Positions 43,667 to 53,044 of a stretch of 64,000 nucleotides of DNA are shown here, piece by piece. The DNA lies in assembly GCA_947259725.1 (NCBI GenBank), contig CAMYNM010000002.1, positions 124,001 to 188,000 of the forward strand. The letters run 5' to 3'. Position numbers and translations under genes: made by a program. The DNA comes from CALZIK01 sp945787635. Lineage in GTDB: Bacteria > Acidobacteriota > Thermoanaerobaculia > Multivoradales > JAHEKO01. Position 1 is the first letter of the stretch. Each line of letters starts with the position of its first letter. A model generated the notes under the pieces. That model was not told the origin of the DNA. It saw only the letters and a program-made list of their open reading frames with translations, and did not search any database.

Positions 43667-45136
43667 ATGATCCTGCCCATAATCTTCGCCTACCTGGCGG
43701 TGGTTTTTGCAATTGGCGCCTGGAGCCACCGGCTCTTTCGCGGCACCGGAGAGGACTTCTTTCTTGCCTCCCGGACGATCGGTCCGTTCCTGCTTCTGAT
43801 GTCGATCTTCGGCACCCACATGACCGCCTTTTCGCTTCTCGGCGCCTCGGGCGAGGCGTATCACCGCGGCATCGGCGTGTTCGCGCTCATGGCCTCCTCG
43901 TCGGCCCTGGTCGTACCGCTCGCGATTTTGCTCCTGGCTCCCAAGATCTGGGAGCTCGGCCAGCGCCACGGATACCTGACCCAGGTCGAGTTCTTCCGGG
44001 ATCGCTGGCGCTCGAGCCGGCTGGGCCTGCTCCTCTTCGGGGTAATGGTCGCGCTCCTGGTTCCGTATCTTCTGATCGGCATCAAGGGCGGAGGCATCAC
44101 ACTCTCGGTCATCACCGGCAACGGGGTCCCCGAGTGGGTGGGCAGCGCTCTGATGACCTTGGTCGTCTTCGGCTACGTCACCGTCGGGGGCCTTCGCGGC
44201 ACCGCCTGGGTCAACGCCTTCCAGACGCTGGTCTTCATGACCCTGGGTGCCGTGACCTTCGTTCTCATTACCCGGACCTTCGGCGGCCTCGGACCCGCGA
44301 TGGAAAAGGTCGCCAGGACATCGCCCGATCTGCTTGCCTGGGGCCCGCATGTCCGGCCCCTCGAGCTCGCGACCTACGCCGCCATCCCGCTCTCGGTGGC
44401 GATGTTTCCGCACATCTTCATGCACTGGCTGACCGCCAAGCAGGCGTCGTCTTTTCGATTGCCGGTGATCGCCTATCCGGTCTGCATCGCCATCGTCTGG
44501 CTGCCGAGCGTGGTGTTGGGGGTCCTGGGATCGATCGACTTCCCGGGGCTCGCCGGCCCCGCCGCCAACAACGTGCTGGTCGAGATGATCGGGCTCTACG
44601 CGCCGGGCGCGATGGCCGGGCTTCTCGCCGCGGGGGTCTTCGCCGCCGTGATGTCGTCTCTCGATTCGCAGGTGCTTTCCTTGAGCACCATGTTCACCCG
44701 CGACGTGGTCCAGCACTATCAACTGCTCAAGCGGCTCTTCGGCGAACAGTCTGAGCGTGCGACGGTTCTCGCCGGGCGGGTTTTCGTCGCCGGCATCCTC
44801 GCGGCAACCCTCGCCCTGGCCCTCAGCGTCGACCGGAGTCTCTTCAAGCTCGGGGTATGGTCGTTTACCGGCTTCACCGCGCTGGCGCCGCTCATCGTCG
44901 CGGCGCTCTACTGGAAGCGCAGCACGCGCGTCGGGGCGTACGCCGCGATCGCGACGGCCGGCGTTTTGTGGGTCCACTTCTTCCGCCTCGGCATGCAACA
45001 CCCCGGCTACACGCTCTTTGACTCCGGCGTCATGCCGGTTGCAGTCATCCTGGCGGCTTCTTCACTCGCCATGGTGATCGGGTCGCTTGTCACCGAGCCA
45101 CCGGATGCGGAGCACTTGAGTCGCTTCTTTGAGTAA
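43667..45136 (+). CDS. sodium:solute symporter family transporter
   Basis: Sodium-coupled uptake transporter of the SSS family. The 489-residue protein has about thirteen hydrophobic helices. Typical regions are VFAIGAWSHRLFRGTGEDFF and TMFTRDVVQHYQLLKRLF (the cytoplasmic loop after TM8), with GSAAVG-like glycine-rich positions. Substrate cannot be inferred. It is preceded by a small partner gene and followed after four bases by the glycosyltransferase. Confidence 0.92.
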   Translation: MILPIIFAYLAVVFAIGAWSHRLFRGTGEDFFLASRTIGPFLLLMSIFGTHMTAFSLLGASGEAYHRGIGVFALMASSSALVVPLAILLLAPKIWELGQRHGYLTQVEFFRDRWRSSRLGLLLFGVMVALLVPYLLIGIKGGGITLSVITGNGVPEWVGSALMTLVVFGYVTVGGLRGTAWVNAFQTLVFMTLGAVTFVLITRTFGGLGPAMEKVARTSPDLLAWGPHVRPLELATYAAIPLSVAMFPHIFMHWLTAKQASSFRLPVIAYPVCIAIVWLPSVVLGVLGSIDFPGLAGPAANNVLVEMIGLYAPGAMAGLLAAGVFAAVMSSLDSQVLSLSTMFTRDVVQHYQLLKRLFGEQSERATVLAGRVFVAGILAATLALALSVDRSLFKLGVWSFTGFTALAPLIVAALYWKRSTRVGAYAAIATAGVLWVHFFRLGMQHPGYTLFDSGVMPVAVILAASSLAMVIGSLVTEPPDAEHLSRFFE

Positions 45137-45140
45137 CCGC

Positions 45141-46448
45141 ATGAGAATTGCCTACATTGCGGCCGGCGCCGGAGGCATGTACTGCGGCTCGTGCATCCAC
45201 GACAACACCGTCGCCGCCGAGATCCAGAGGATGGGCTTCGAGGTCGCTCTCTTGCCGACCTACACGCCAATGCGCACCGACGAGGCGAGCGTCAGCTCGG
45301 GACGCGTCTTCTACGGCGCGCTGGGGGTCTACCTCGAGCAGAAGAGCCGTTTTTTCAGAAAGCCGCACCGGGCGATCGACTGGCTCTTGAATCGCCCCGC
45401 TCTGCTCAGCCTGGCGGCGAAATTCTCGGGCTCGACCGACGCGCGCGAGCTGGGGGAGCTCTCCCTGGGCGTGCTCAAGGGCGAAGCCGGCAGCGCCCAG
45501 AAAGAACTCGACGAGCTGGTTGGATGGCTCCGCGACGAGTTCAAGCCCGATGTCGTCCACATCACCAACTCGATGTTTCTCGGATTGGTCCGCAGGCTCA
45601 AAGCCGAGCTGAGCGTACCGGTGGTGGTCGCCGTTCAGGGCGAGGACCTCTTCATCGAGGACCTGCCGGCTCCCTACCGGGATCAGGTGATATCCGAGAT
45701 GCGCGCACGGGCCGGCGAGGCCGATGCTCTCCTGGCTCCGAGTACGTTCTACGCGCAGAGGATGGCCGAGCTCCTCGAGGTCAAGCCCTCGAGGATGACC
45801 GTGATACCGCTCGGAATCCGGCTCGCCGGCCACCTCGCCCCGCTCACTGAACGCGCCGAGCGCACCGCGGGAAGGACCGCGCCGGCGATCGGCTACCTCG
45901 CCCGGATCTGCCCTGAGAAGGGCCTTCATCTCCTGGTGGACGCGTTCCTGGAGCTCGCCCGCGACCCGGGCCGGGAGGACCTCCGGCTCAAGGTCGCCGG
46001 GTATCTCGGTGCCAAAGACCGCCCCTACTATCTCGATCTCGAGAAGAAGATCCACGCCGCAGGCCTGATCGATCGCTACGACTTTCTCGGCGAGGTCGAT
46101 CGCGAGGCCAAGATCTCGTTCCTGCGCTCGCTCGACGTCTTTTCCGCGCCGACGGTCTACCGCGAGGCCAAGGGCCTTTCGATTCTCGAGGCCATGGCCA
46201 ACGGCGTGCCGGTGGTTCAGCCCGAACACGGATCGTTTCCCGAGATGATCCGGGCCACCGGCGGCGGCATTCTGGTCGAGCCGCATTCGGCGGGCGCTCT
46301 AGCCGTGGGATTCCGCTCGCTCCTCGACGATCCCGACGAGCGTCGCCGCCTCGGCGACGCCGGCCGCGCCGCGGTCCTGGAGCGCTACGGCGATCGCCCA
46401 ATGGCCGAGGCCACGGTCGAGCTGTACCGCCGACTCCTCGCCGGCTAG
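45141..46448 (+). CDS. GT4-family glycosyltransferase
   Basis: GT-B-fold glycosyltransferase that transfers a sugar from a nucleotide donor. The 435-residue protein has the N-terminal GAGGMYCGSCIHDN motif, IGYLARICPEKGLHLLVDAF at the second Rossmann domain, and the donor-binding EAKGLSILEAMANGVPVVQP. Acceptor and sugar are unknown. The ATG at 45141 is preferred over a TTG at 45129 inside the symporter. It starts four bases after the symporter stop, so the two are likely co-transcribed. Confidence 0.92.
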   Translation: MRIAYIAAGAGGMYCGSCIHDNTVAAEIQRMGFEVALLPTYTPMRTDEASVSSGRVFYGALGVYLEQKSRFFRKPHRAIDWLLNRPALLSLAAKFSGSTDARELGELSLGVLKGEAGSAQKELDELVGWLRDEFKPDVVHITNSMFLGLVRRLKAELSVPVVVAVQGEDLFIEDLPAPYRDQVISEMRARAGEADALLAPSTFYAQRMAELLEVKPSRMTVIPLGIRLAGHLAPLTERAERTAGRTAPAIGYLARICPEKGLHLLVDAFLELARDPGREDLRLKVAGYLGAKDRPYYLDLEKKIHAAGLIDRYDFLGEVDREAKISFLRSLDVFSAPTVYREAKGLSILEAMANGVPVVQPEHGSFPEMIRATGGGILVEPHSAGALAVGFRSLLDDPDERRRLGDAGRAAVLERYGDRPMAEATVELYRRLLAG

Positions 46449-46475
46449 CGCGCGGGCGCATCGCCCGACATGCAG

Positions 46476-46481
46476 TATTCT
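46476..46481 (+). promoter_or_regulatory. -10-like element just upstream of the thioesterase start (possible leaderless transcript)
   Basis: TATTCT (four of six consensus bases) ends seven bases before the GTG at 46489. No Shine-Dalgarno is present in the 40-base gap. Confidence 0.4.
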
Positions 46482-46488
46482 GGACTGC

Positions 46489-46941
46489 GTGAAACATCCC
46501 AAACCTCTCTATACCCAGCATCGCCGGATCGAGTTCGTCGATACCGACGTCAGCGGCAACATCCACTTCTCGCGCTTCTTCATCTTCATGGAGACCGCCG
46601 AGCATGAGCTCCTGCGCTCACTCGGCACCACGGTGCACCTGGAAGAGGAAGACCGCACCATCGGCTGGCCTCGGGTCGACGCTCGGTGCCGGTACGTGCA
46701 ACCCGTCCGCTTCGGCGACGAGCTCGAAATTCGCGTCTTTGTCGACCGACAGGGCGCGAAATCGATGAGCTACCGATTCGAGTTTCACTGTCGCGGCGCG
46801 CTCGCGGCCGAAGGCAAGATGTCGTCGGTCTGCTGCGTCCTCGGAGACAACGGCGGACTCGAGGCGATACCGATTCCGGAGACGATCGCCGAAAAGCTCC
46901 GTCGCGCGGCGACGCCGGCCGGAAGCGAAGTGCGATCATGA
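46489..46941 (+). CDS. acyl-CoA thioesterase, 4HBT hotdog fold
   Basis: Hydrolyses acyl-CoA thioesters. The 150-residue protein carries the 4-hydroxybenzoyl-CoA thioesterase pattern: FVDTDVSGNIHFSRFFIF with the catalytic aspartate, then ETAEHELLRSLG and VDARCRYVQPVRFGDELEIR. Substrate is unknown; an aryl- or acyl-CoA is expected from the family. It overlaps the next gene by four bases (ATGA). Confidence 0.9.
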   Translation: MKHPKPLYTQHRRIEFVDTDVSGNIHFSRFFIFMETAEHELLRSLGTTVHLEEEDRTIGWPRVDARCRYVQPVRFGDELEIRVFVDRQGAKSMSYRFEFHCRGALAAEGKMSSVCCVLGDNGGLEAIPIPETIAEKLRRAATPAGSEVRS

Positions 46942-47618
46942 CGGGGCCGGCGCTACGGGTGAGCGACCTTCACAAGAGCTTTCGCGCGGGCGATGAGACG
47001 GTCCGGGTGCTCGACGGAGTCTCATTCGAGCTCGCAGAAAGGACCGCCGTCGCGATCACCGGACCCTCCGGCAGCGGCAAGAGCACGCTGCTTCACCTTT
47101 TGGGGGCTCTCGACGTGCCGACGTCGGGCACGATCGAGATCGAAGGCCGGGATCCGTATCAACTCGCGGAGAAAGACCTCGCGCGGTTTCGCAATCAGAC
47201 CCTGGGGTTCGTCTTTCAGGAGCACCACCTCCTGCCGCAGTACTCGGTGCTCGAGAACGTGCTCTTGCCGACGCTTGCGTTCCCGCCGGTACCCAAGACC
47301 GCCGAGGCGAAGGCCCGAGAGCTACTCGACCGCGTCGGCCTGAATCACCGCTTGAGCCATCGCCCCACCGAGCTTTCCGGGGGCGAGCGGCAGCGCGCCG
47401 CCGTCGCTCGAGCCCTGATCCAGGAACCGACGCTGGTTCTCTGCGACGAGCCCACCGGCAATCTGGATCGCTCGAATGCCGATGGCGTCGCCGAGCTCCT
47501 CTTCGAGCTCAATCGCCACGCCGGCAACGTCATGATCGTGGTCACCCACAACCAAGAGCTGGCAGCGCGCTTCGACCGGCGATTCGAGCTTCTCGAGGGT
47601 CGGCTCTCGGAAGTCTGA
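46938..47618 (+). CDS. LolD/MacB-type ABC transporter ATP-binding protein
   Basis: ATPase of an export or lipoprotein-release ABC system. The 226-residue protein has Walker A GPSGSGKS (42-49), Q-loop FQEHHLLPQ, signature LSGGE (146-150) and Walker B CDEPTGNLD (169-177), the last phrase being characteristic of the LolD/MacB/FtsE subclass. Its start overlaps the thioesterase stop and its stop abuts the permease start, so the two subunits form one unit. Confidence 0.93.
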   Translation: MTGPALRVSDLHKSFRAGDETVRVLDGVSFELAERTAVAITGPSGSGKSTLLHLLGALDVPTSGTIEIEGRDPYQLAEKDLARFRNQTLGFVFQEHHLLPQYSVLENVLLPTLAFPPVPKTAEAKARELLDRVGLNHRLSHRPTELSGGERQRAAVARALIQEPTLVLCDEPTGNLDRSNADGVAELLFELNRHAGNVMIVVTHNQELAARFDRRFELLEGRLSEV

Positions 47619-50600
47619 ATGAAAGGCCTACTCTATTTCTGGCGCTCGCATCTGGCGGTCACGCTGGGGGCGGCGGTGGCGTGCGCTGTCCTGACCGGCG
47701 CCTTGATCGTCGGAGACTCGGTGCGCGGCAGCCTGCGAGACCTGGTCCTGGATCGGCTGGGAGCTGTGGACCACGCCGTGGTCGCCGAAGGCTTCGTTCG
47801 GGAGGAACTGGCTCGCTCGGTCGAACTCGCGTCGGCCGGGGCCTTGCGAGCCCGATCACTCATCTCGGTACGGGGCTCGGTTCTCTCGGGCTCCTCCGGG
47901 CGGCAGCGACGAGCCTCGAACGTCCAGGTTTTCGGGGTCGGTGCGGGCTTTCTCGACTTGTTTCCCGGCTCCAACGGGTTTGTCTTCGAGCGAACCGCCC
48001 GCCAGATCGCGCCCTCGGCCGTGGTCAACGCCTCGCTCGCAGCGGAGCTCGACCTCGAGGCCGGTGACCAGATCGTGGTGGCGGTCGAGCGACCCGCGGA
48101 GGCGCCACGCGAGACCCTGGTGGGGCGAAAAGACGCCGAAGACACGATCGAGCGTCTGCGCCTGACGGTGACCTCGATCGTCCCGGACGGCGGGGCAGGT
48201 GGCTTTCGATTCAGCCCGCAGCAGACCGCGCCGCGGAATCTGTTCGTCGAGCTCGACCGGCTGCAACGGGCCCTGTTCGGGCGCAGCCAGACGGGCCGCG
48301 TGAACGCGTTGCTGGTGGACGTGACCCGAGACGAGCCGCTGGCCGCGAGCGAGCTCCACGGGCTTCTGGCCGAGACGACCACGCTCGATGACCTTTCGCT
48401 CACGTCGACCCGAACCGAAAACGGCGTGCGCATCGGCAGCCGGCAGTTCGTCCTGCCGGACGCCGTCACTCAGAGCGTCCTGGCTTTTGCTCGTGAGCGG
48501 AAGCTCGGGGCTCGGCCCACGCTCACCTACCTTGCCAACTCGCTCGACTCGGACCGCGGGTCGCTACCGTATTCGACGATCACGGCCATCGACACCGAGC
48601 CGGACGCGCGACTCGAACCGCTGGTGCTCGTCGACGGCGGCCCCGCACCGGCTCTCGCCGATGACGAGATTCTGATCGACAGCTGGGCCGCCGAAGACCT
48701 CGGTGACCAGATGGGTGAGGAGATCCGGGTTCGCTTCTTTCGCCTGGGGGCGCGCGACGAGCTCTTTGAAGACTCGCTCACGCTGCGCCTCGCCGGCGTG
48801 ACCCGGCTGTCGGGACCGGCGGTCGACCCCGGCCTGACGCCCGAGTTCCCGGGTATGCAGGACGCCGAAGACATTGCCGCCTGGGACCCGCCGTTTCCCG
48901 TCGAGCTCGGACGGGTTCGGGATCGTGACGAGACCTACTGGGATCTCTACGCGGCCGCTCCGAAGGCGTTCGTCTCGCTGGCCACAGGACGCCGGCTGTG
49001 GTCTTCGAGATTCGGAAACTCGACCTCGATCGAGCTGGTCGGCCCTCCGGGCACGTCACCTTTCGATCTCACCGAGATTCTCGGCGAAACCCTCCCCCGG
49101 CAGCTAGTCGAAAGCCGGGGCGGCGGATTGACGGTGCTCTCGCTGCGCGAGGACGGGCTCGCGGCCGCGCGGGGAGCCACCGACTTCGGTGGGTTGTTCC
49201 TGGGCCTGAGCTTCTTTCTGATCGGCTCGGCGGCGCTTCTGGTGGCGCTTCTGTTTCGCCTTGGGGTCGAGCAGCGAGCCAAAGAGGTGGGCCTTCTGCG
49301 AGCGGTCGGCTTCCCCGAGGCCAGGGTTCGCCGGCGCTTCCTCCGGGAGGGCATCGCACTGGCGGCGGTCGGCTCCCTGGCGGGCGTGGCCGCGGCGGCC
49401 GGGTACGCCGCAGCCATGCTCGCGGCGCTCAAGACCTGGTGGTTGACGGCGGTTGGCACGACCGCGCTCGAGCTCCATCTCGCGCCGGTATCGCTGGCCA
49501 CCGGCTGGGTGGCTTCGGTCCTGACCGTGGCCGTCACCCTGTGGCTCGCGCTGCGGCAGCTGCGGCTGGTTCCCGCCCCGACCCTGCTCGCGGGCTCGGT
49601 CCGTTCCGAACGCAAACGGCCCCCCAGAATCCGGTCCCGAACGGTCGCCATCTCGGCCGGCATCGCCTCGATCGCGCTCCTGGCGGTAGCACCCCTCCTC
49701 GGCCCGACCGCCATGGCGCTGGTCGCCATGAGCATCGGTCTTTTTCTCCTGGTCGGGGGTATCGCCTGGCTCGCCCATCGCCTCGGTACCGCCCGGCGCA
49801 GCCCGAATCGCCTGACCGGGACCTTCGGTCGGAGCCCGGTCATCGCCATGGGAAGCAGAAACGGTGCTCGCAACGCCGGCCGCAGCCTCGCCAGCGTCGC
49901 CCTGATCGCGAGTGCCGTCTTCCTCCTGGTCGTCGTCGGCGCCAACCGCAGGACCGGCACCATCGACGTCGACGACCGCGCGTCGGGCGCCGGGGGCTTC
50001 CGTCTGCTGGCGACCACCGACGTGCCGATCCTGGTCGATCTGAACGACGCCGCCCGGCGTTCGGAGCTGGGTTTCTCCGGCGACGACTCGAACGCGCTCG
50101 CGCGCTCTTTGATCATGGGGCTGCGCCGCCTCCCGGGCGAAGACGCGAGCTGCCTCAATCTCTACCGTCCGGGCAAGCCGAGCGTCCTGGGCGTACCGGC
50201 CGAGATGATCGAGCGCGGCGGATTCGCGTTCCAGTCGGCATCGGAAGCGATCGAGAACCCTTGGGAGCTGCTCGATCGGGAGCTCGAGCCGGGCGTCATT
50301 CCCGCGATCGCCGACTATAACTCGGCCATGTGGATTCTCCACTTGGGCCTCGGCGACGACCTCGTTCTCGAGGACCAGAACGGCAAGCCGGTCCGGCTGC
50401 GCCTGGTCGGCCTGCTCAAGAAAAGCATCTTCCAGAGCGAGATCCTGGTCTCGGAAGCCGAATTCATCGAGCATTTTCCCCGTCAGTCCGGCTACTCGTT
50501 TTTCCTTGTCCAAACCCCGGCCGATGACCGCCTGGAGAGCGAGATGACCGAAATCCTCGAAACCGACCTCGACCGCTTCGGTCTCGACGTAATCTCATCG

Positions 50601-51017
50601 CGCGAACGCATCACGAACTTCCAGGCGGTCGAGAACACCTATATCGCCACCTTTCAGACCCTTGGAGGTCTCGGGCTTCTGCTCGGAACGATCGGCATGG
50701 GCGTCGTGCTTCTGCGCAACGTCCTCGAGCGCCGGGGCGAGCTCGCCACGCTGCGGGCGTTTGGTTTTCGCAAAGGCCTCCTGGCTAGGATGGTGCTGGC
50801 GGAAAACGCCGTTCTGCTGGTGGCCGGCATCGCCATCGGAACCATCGCCGGCCTCGCCGCCGTCGTCCCCAACCTGATCTCCGAGGGCCACCACCTGCCG
50901 GCCGGGGCGCTCGCCCTGACTCTCTTGCTGGTCCTCGTGGTCGGGATGCTGGCGAGCTCCTTCGCCGTTGCCGGCACCGTGCGCGCGCCGCTTCTCGCCG
51001 CGCTCAAGGGTGACTAG
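47619..51017 (+). CDS. FtsX/MacB-type ABC transporter permease (large)
   Basis: Membrane partner of the preceding ATPase. The 1132-residue protein has an N-terminal helix (about 12-30), a large extracytoplasmic region (about 45-510), then hydrophobic clusters near 520-545, 590-615, 625-645, 670-735 and a C-terminal set around 1015-1125. Two FtsX modules are typical of such double-size permeases, with 1015-1132 ending in the RGELATLRAFGFRKG coupling helix before the last helices. It lies immediately after the ATPase stop with no gap. It may export a lipid, peptide or lipoprotein. It ends with TAG interlocked with the TRAP permease stop. Confidence 0.88.
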   Translation: MKGLLYFWRSHLAVTLGAAVACAVLTGALIVGDSVRGSLRDLVLDRLGAVDHAVVAEGFVREELARSVELASAGALRARSLISVRGSVLSGSSGRQRRASNVQVFGVGAGFLDLFPGSNGFVFERTARQIAPSAVVNASLAAELDLEAGDQIVVAVERPAEAPRETLVGRKDAEDTIERLRLTVTSIVPDGGAGGFRFSPQQTAPRNLFVELDRLQRALFGRSQTGRVNALLVDVTRDEPLAASELHGLLAETTTLDDLSLTSTRTENGVRIGSRQFVLPDAVTQSVLAFARERKLGARPTLTYLANSLDSDRGSLPYSTITAIDTEPDARLEPLVLVDGGPAPALADDEILIDSWAAEDLGDQMGEEIRVRFFRLGARDELFEDSLTLRLAGVTRLSGPAVDPGLTPEFPGMQDAEDIAAWDPPFPVELGRVRDRDETYWDLYAAAPKAFVSLATGRRLWSSRFGNSTSIELVGPPGTSPFDLTEILGETLPRQLVESRGGGLTVLSLREDGLAAARGATDFGGLFLGLSFFLIGSAALLVALLFRLGVEQRAKEVGLLRAVGFPEARVRRRFLREGIALAAVGSLAGVAAAAGYAAAMLAALKTWWLTAVGTTALELHLAPVSLATGWVASVLTVAVTLWLALRQLRLVPAPTLLAGSVRSERKRPPRIRSRTVAISAGIASIALLAVAPLLGPTAMALVAMSIGLFLLVGGIAWLAHRLGTARRSPNRLTGTFGRSPVIAMGSRNGARNAGRSLASVALIASAVFLLVVVGANRRTGTIDVDDRASGAGGFRLLATTDVPILVDLNDAARRSELGFSGDDSNALARSLIMGLRRLPGEDASCLNLYRPGKPSVLGVPAEMIERGGFAFQSASEAIENPWELLDRELEPGVIPAIADYNSAMWILHLGLGDDLVLEDQNGKPVRLRLVGLLKKSIFQSEILVSEAEFIEHFPRQSGYSFFLVQTPADDRLESEMTEILETDLDRFGLDVISSRERITNFQAVENTYIATFQTLGGLGLLLGTIGMGVVLLRNVLERRGELATLRAFGFRKGLLARMVLAENAVLLVAGIAIGTIAGLAAVVPNLISEGHHLPAGALALTLLLVLVVGMLASSFAVAGTVRAPLLAALKGD

Positions 51018-53044
51018 CCGGACGCTGGTCGCGCCCCGCCGAGTGGCGGCAACCCCAGATCTCGATTCGCCCGCCGCCGGTCCCAGACCGCGACCGCAAT
51101 GAACATCATGACGGCTGCGACATTCCACCAGGCCAGGCCTTCGCCCAGATGCCCAGCACCTCCGGGCAGGAGGGTAAACGCGGCTACCGCGAAAAGCACC
51201 AGCCTCTCGGGCCGGCCGAGCTCGGTGTAGAGACGCCCGGTGAGGGCGGCGGCAAGCGGTAGGACACCCAACAGGGCCGCTGCCAGGGCCGTCACCACGG
51301 CCGTCGCAGGGGCGTTCGAGCCGTCGGGCGAGAGCATCAAGAGCGCCGGGCGCAGGACGAAAACGTAGGGCAGGGCGAAGCCCGCAAGCGCGATCCGAAA
51401 CGCCGACCAACTGGTTTTCAAGAAAGAAGAACCCGCTATCGAGCTCGCCGCATAGGCCGCCAAGGCCACCGGTGGCGTCACCATCGACATCATGCCGAAG
51501 TAGAAGATGAAGAGGTGCGCCGCGAGCGGCACGACACCCAGCTTCGCGAGAACCGGTCCGATCAGGGTCGCCATCAGGAGATAGCAGACCGCCGAAGGCA
51601 AGCCCATGCCCAGAATGATCGAGGAAACCATGATCGCGACCAGCGCGAGCAGGAGATTGTTCTGAGCCAGCGGCAGGATCAGCGCCGGGAGGCGCGTGCC
51701 GATGCCTGTCAGGGTCACGACACCGATCACGATGCCGACACAGGCCGCCGCCGACACCAACGGCACCGAGTCACGCCCCGCCTTCAGGATGGCTTCAAAA
51801 AGACCTCCCGAGCTCAGCCGAGTTCTGCGATGAAAGCTGCTCATCAAGAGAACCGTCGCCAGGGCAAGGCTCACCGCCCGAAACACCGAAAAGCCCAGGA
51901 ACAGAAAGAGCACCAGACCACCCAGAGCCGAGAGAAAGACGAGCCCCTCGAAGCGGATCATCGAATCCGACCCGCTGTCTTTCATGGCTTTTACCTGCTG
52001 CGCTTCGGCGACCTCCTCGGCGTCGTCCGCCTCGTCGCCGAGCCCGAACACCTGGAACCGGCGCGCGGTGAGATGCACGACGGCGAAGATCGAGACGTAG
52101 TAGACGAGTGCCGGCAGTAGAGCCGCACGAATGATCTCGAGGTAGGTCACCGGTGGCGTCACGATCTCGAGCATCATGTAGGCACCGGCGCCCATCACCG
52201 GAGGCACGAGTGCACCGCCCGAGCTGGCGGCGGCCTCGACGCCGCCCGCCACATGCCGCGGGAAGCCCGAGCTCCTCATCATCGGGATCGTGAACGTCCC
52301 GGTAGTCGCCGTATTGGCAACCGCGCTCCCCGAGAGCGATCCCATCAAACCGCTCGACAGCACCGCGACCTTGGCGGCGCCTCCGGTCGACTTGCGAAAC
52401 AGGCGCCGCGCTCCTTCGACGATGAAGGCGGTCGCGCCGGTCGCCTCGAGCAGGGCGCCGAACAGCACGAACAAAAAGACGTAGGTGAACATCACCCGCA
52501 GGGCGATGCCGAAGACACCCTGACTCTGCAGAAAGGTCTGGGCCACGATGCGCTCGGCGCCGTAGCCCCGGTGGGGAAGTAGCCAATCGGGAAGCGACGA
52601 TCCGAGGTACGCGTACAGCAGAAACGCGCCCGCAAGCGCCGGCAGCACCCACCCGATCGTCCGGCGGGTGGCCTCGAGCACAACGAGCAGCCCCACGGCT
52701 CCGATCAGAAAGTCGAGCCCGGTTTCGGCGCCCGCCCGGTCTCCCAGAGATGACCCGAGAAGCCAGGAGCTCTCGAAGAAGGGCTCGGTCTGGACAACGA
52801 CCCAACCGCAGACCGCGAGCGCCAGGCCGGCCAGGATCAGGTCACCAAACGCCGCGAGCGGCGAATGCTCGCCCACCTTGCGGCGACCGCCGAGAAAGCA
52901 GATCGTGAGCCCCAGCGCCGCGAAAATCGCAAGTTGTGATTGTGGGGCGAGCTGCGGGTAGTTGATCTCGAGCAGCGCGAAGATCGGCAGTATCACCGCC
53001 GCCACGGCGGCAATGCGTGATCTCAGTCCCTCTTCCAGCGTCAT
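51014..53044 (-). CDS. TRAP transporter fused permease (DctQ-DctM type, TAXI system)
   Basis: Membrane component of a tripartite ATP-independent periplasmic transporter. The 676-residue protein has an N-terminal four-helix region (DctQ-like, about 1-145) joined to a DctM-like domain of twelve or more helices, with SGLMGSLSGSAVANTATTGT, GGVEAAASSGGALVPPVMG and ILGMGLPSAVCYLLMA, all characteristic of fused TAXI-type permeases. It uses an ion gradient and the TAXI binding protein encoded by the preceding gene (ATGA overlap at 53041-53044). The ORF extension to 53095 is inside that gene. Confidence 0.92.
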   Translation of the reverse strand: MTLEEGLRSRIAAVAAVILPIFALLEINYPQLAPQSQLAIFAALGLTICFLGGRRKVGEHSPLAAFGDLILAGLALAVCGWVVVQTEPFFESSWLLGSSLGDRAGAETGLDFLIGAVGLLVVLEATRRTIGWVLPALAGAFLLYAYLGSSLPDWLLPHRGYGAERIVAQTFLQSQGVFGIALRVMFTYVFLFVLFGALLEATGATAFIVEGARRLFRKSTGGAAKVAVLSSGLMGSLSGSAVANTATTGTFTIPMMRSSGFPRHVAGGVEAAASSGGALVPPVMGAGAYMMLEIVTPPVTYLEIIRAALLPALVYYVSIFAVVHLTARRFQVFGLGDEADDAEEVAEAQQVKAMKDSGSDSMIRFEGLVFLSALGGLVLFLFLGFSVFRAVSLALATVLLMSSFHRRTRLSSGGLFEAILKAGRDSVPLVSAAACVGIVIGVVTLTGIGTRLPALILPLAQNNLLLALVAIMVSSIILGMGLPSAVCYLLMATLIGPVLAKLGVVPLAAHLFIFYFGMMSMVTPPVALAAYAASSIAGSSFLKTSWSAFRIALAGFALPYVFVLRPALLMLSPDGSNAPATAVVTALAAALLGVLPLAAALTGRLYTELGRPERLVLFAVAAFTLLPGGAGHLGEGLAWWNVAAVMMFIAVAVWDRRRANRDLGLPPLGGARPASG

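Noticed and set aside
43427..45001. 524-residue minus-strand ORF opposite the symporter
   Set aside because: Low-complexity Arg/Glu/Gly-rich translation with no domain; the symporter frame is real.
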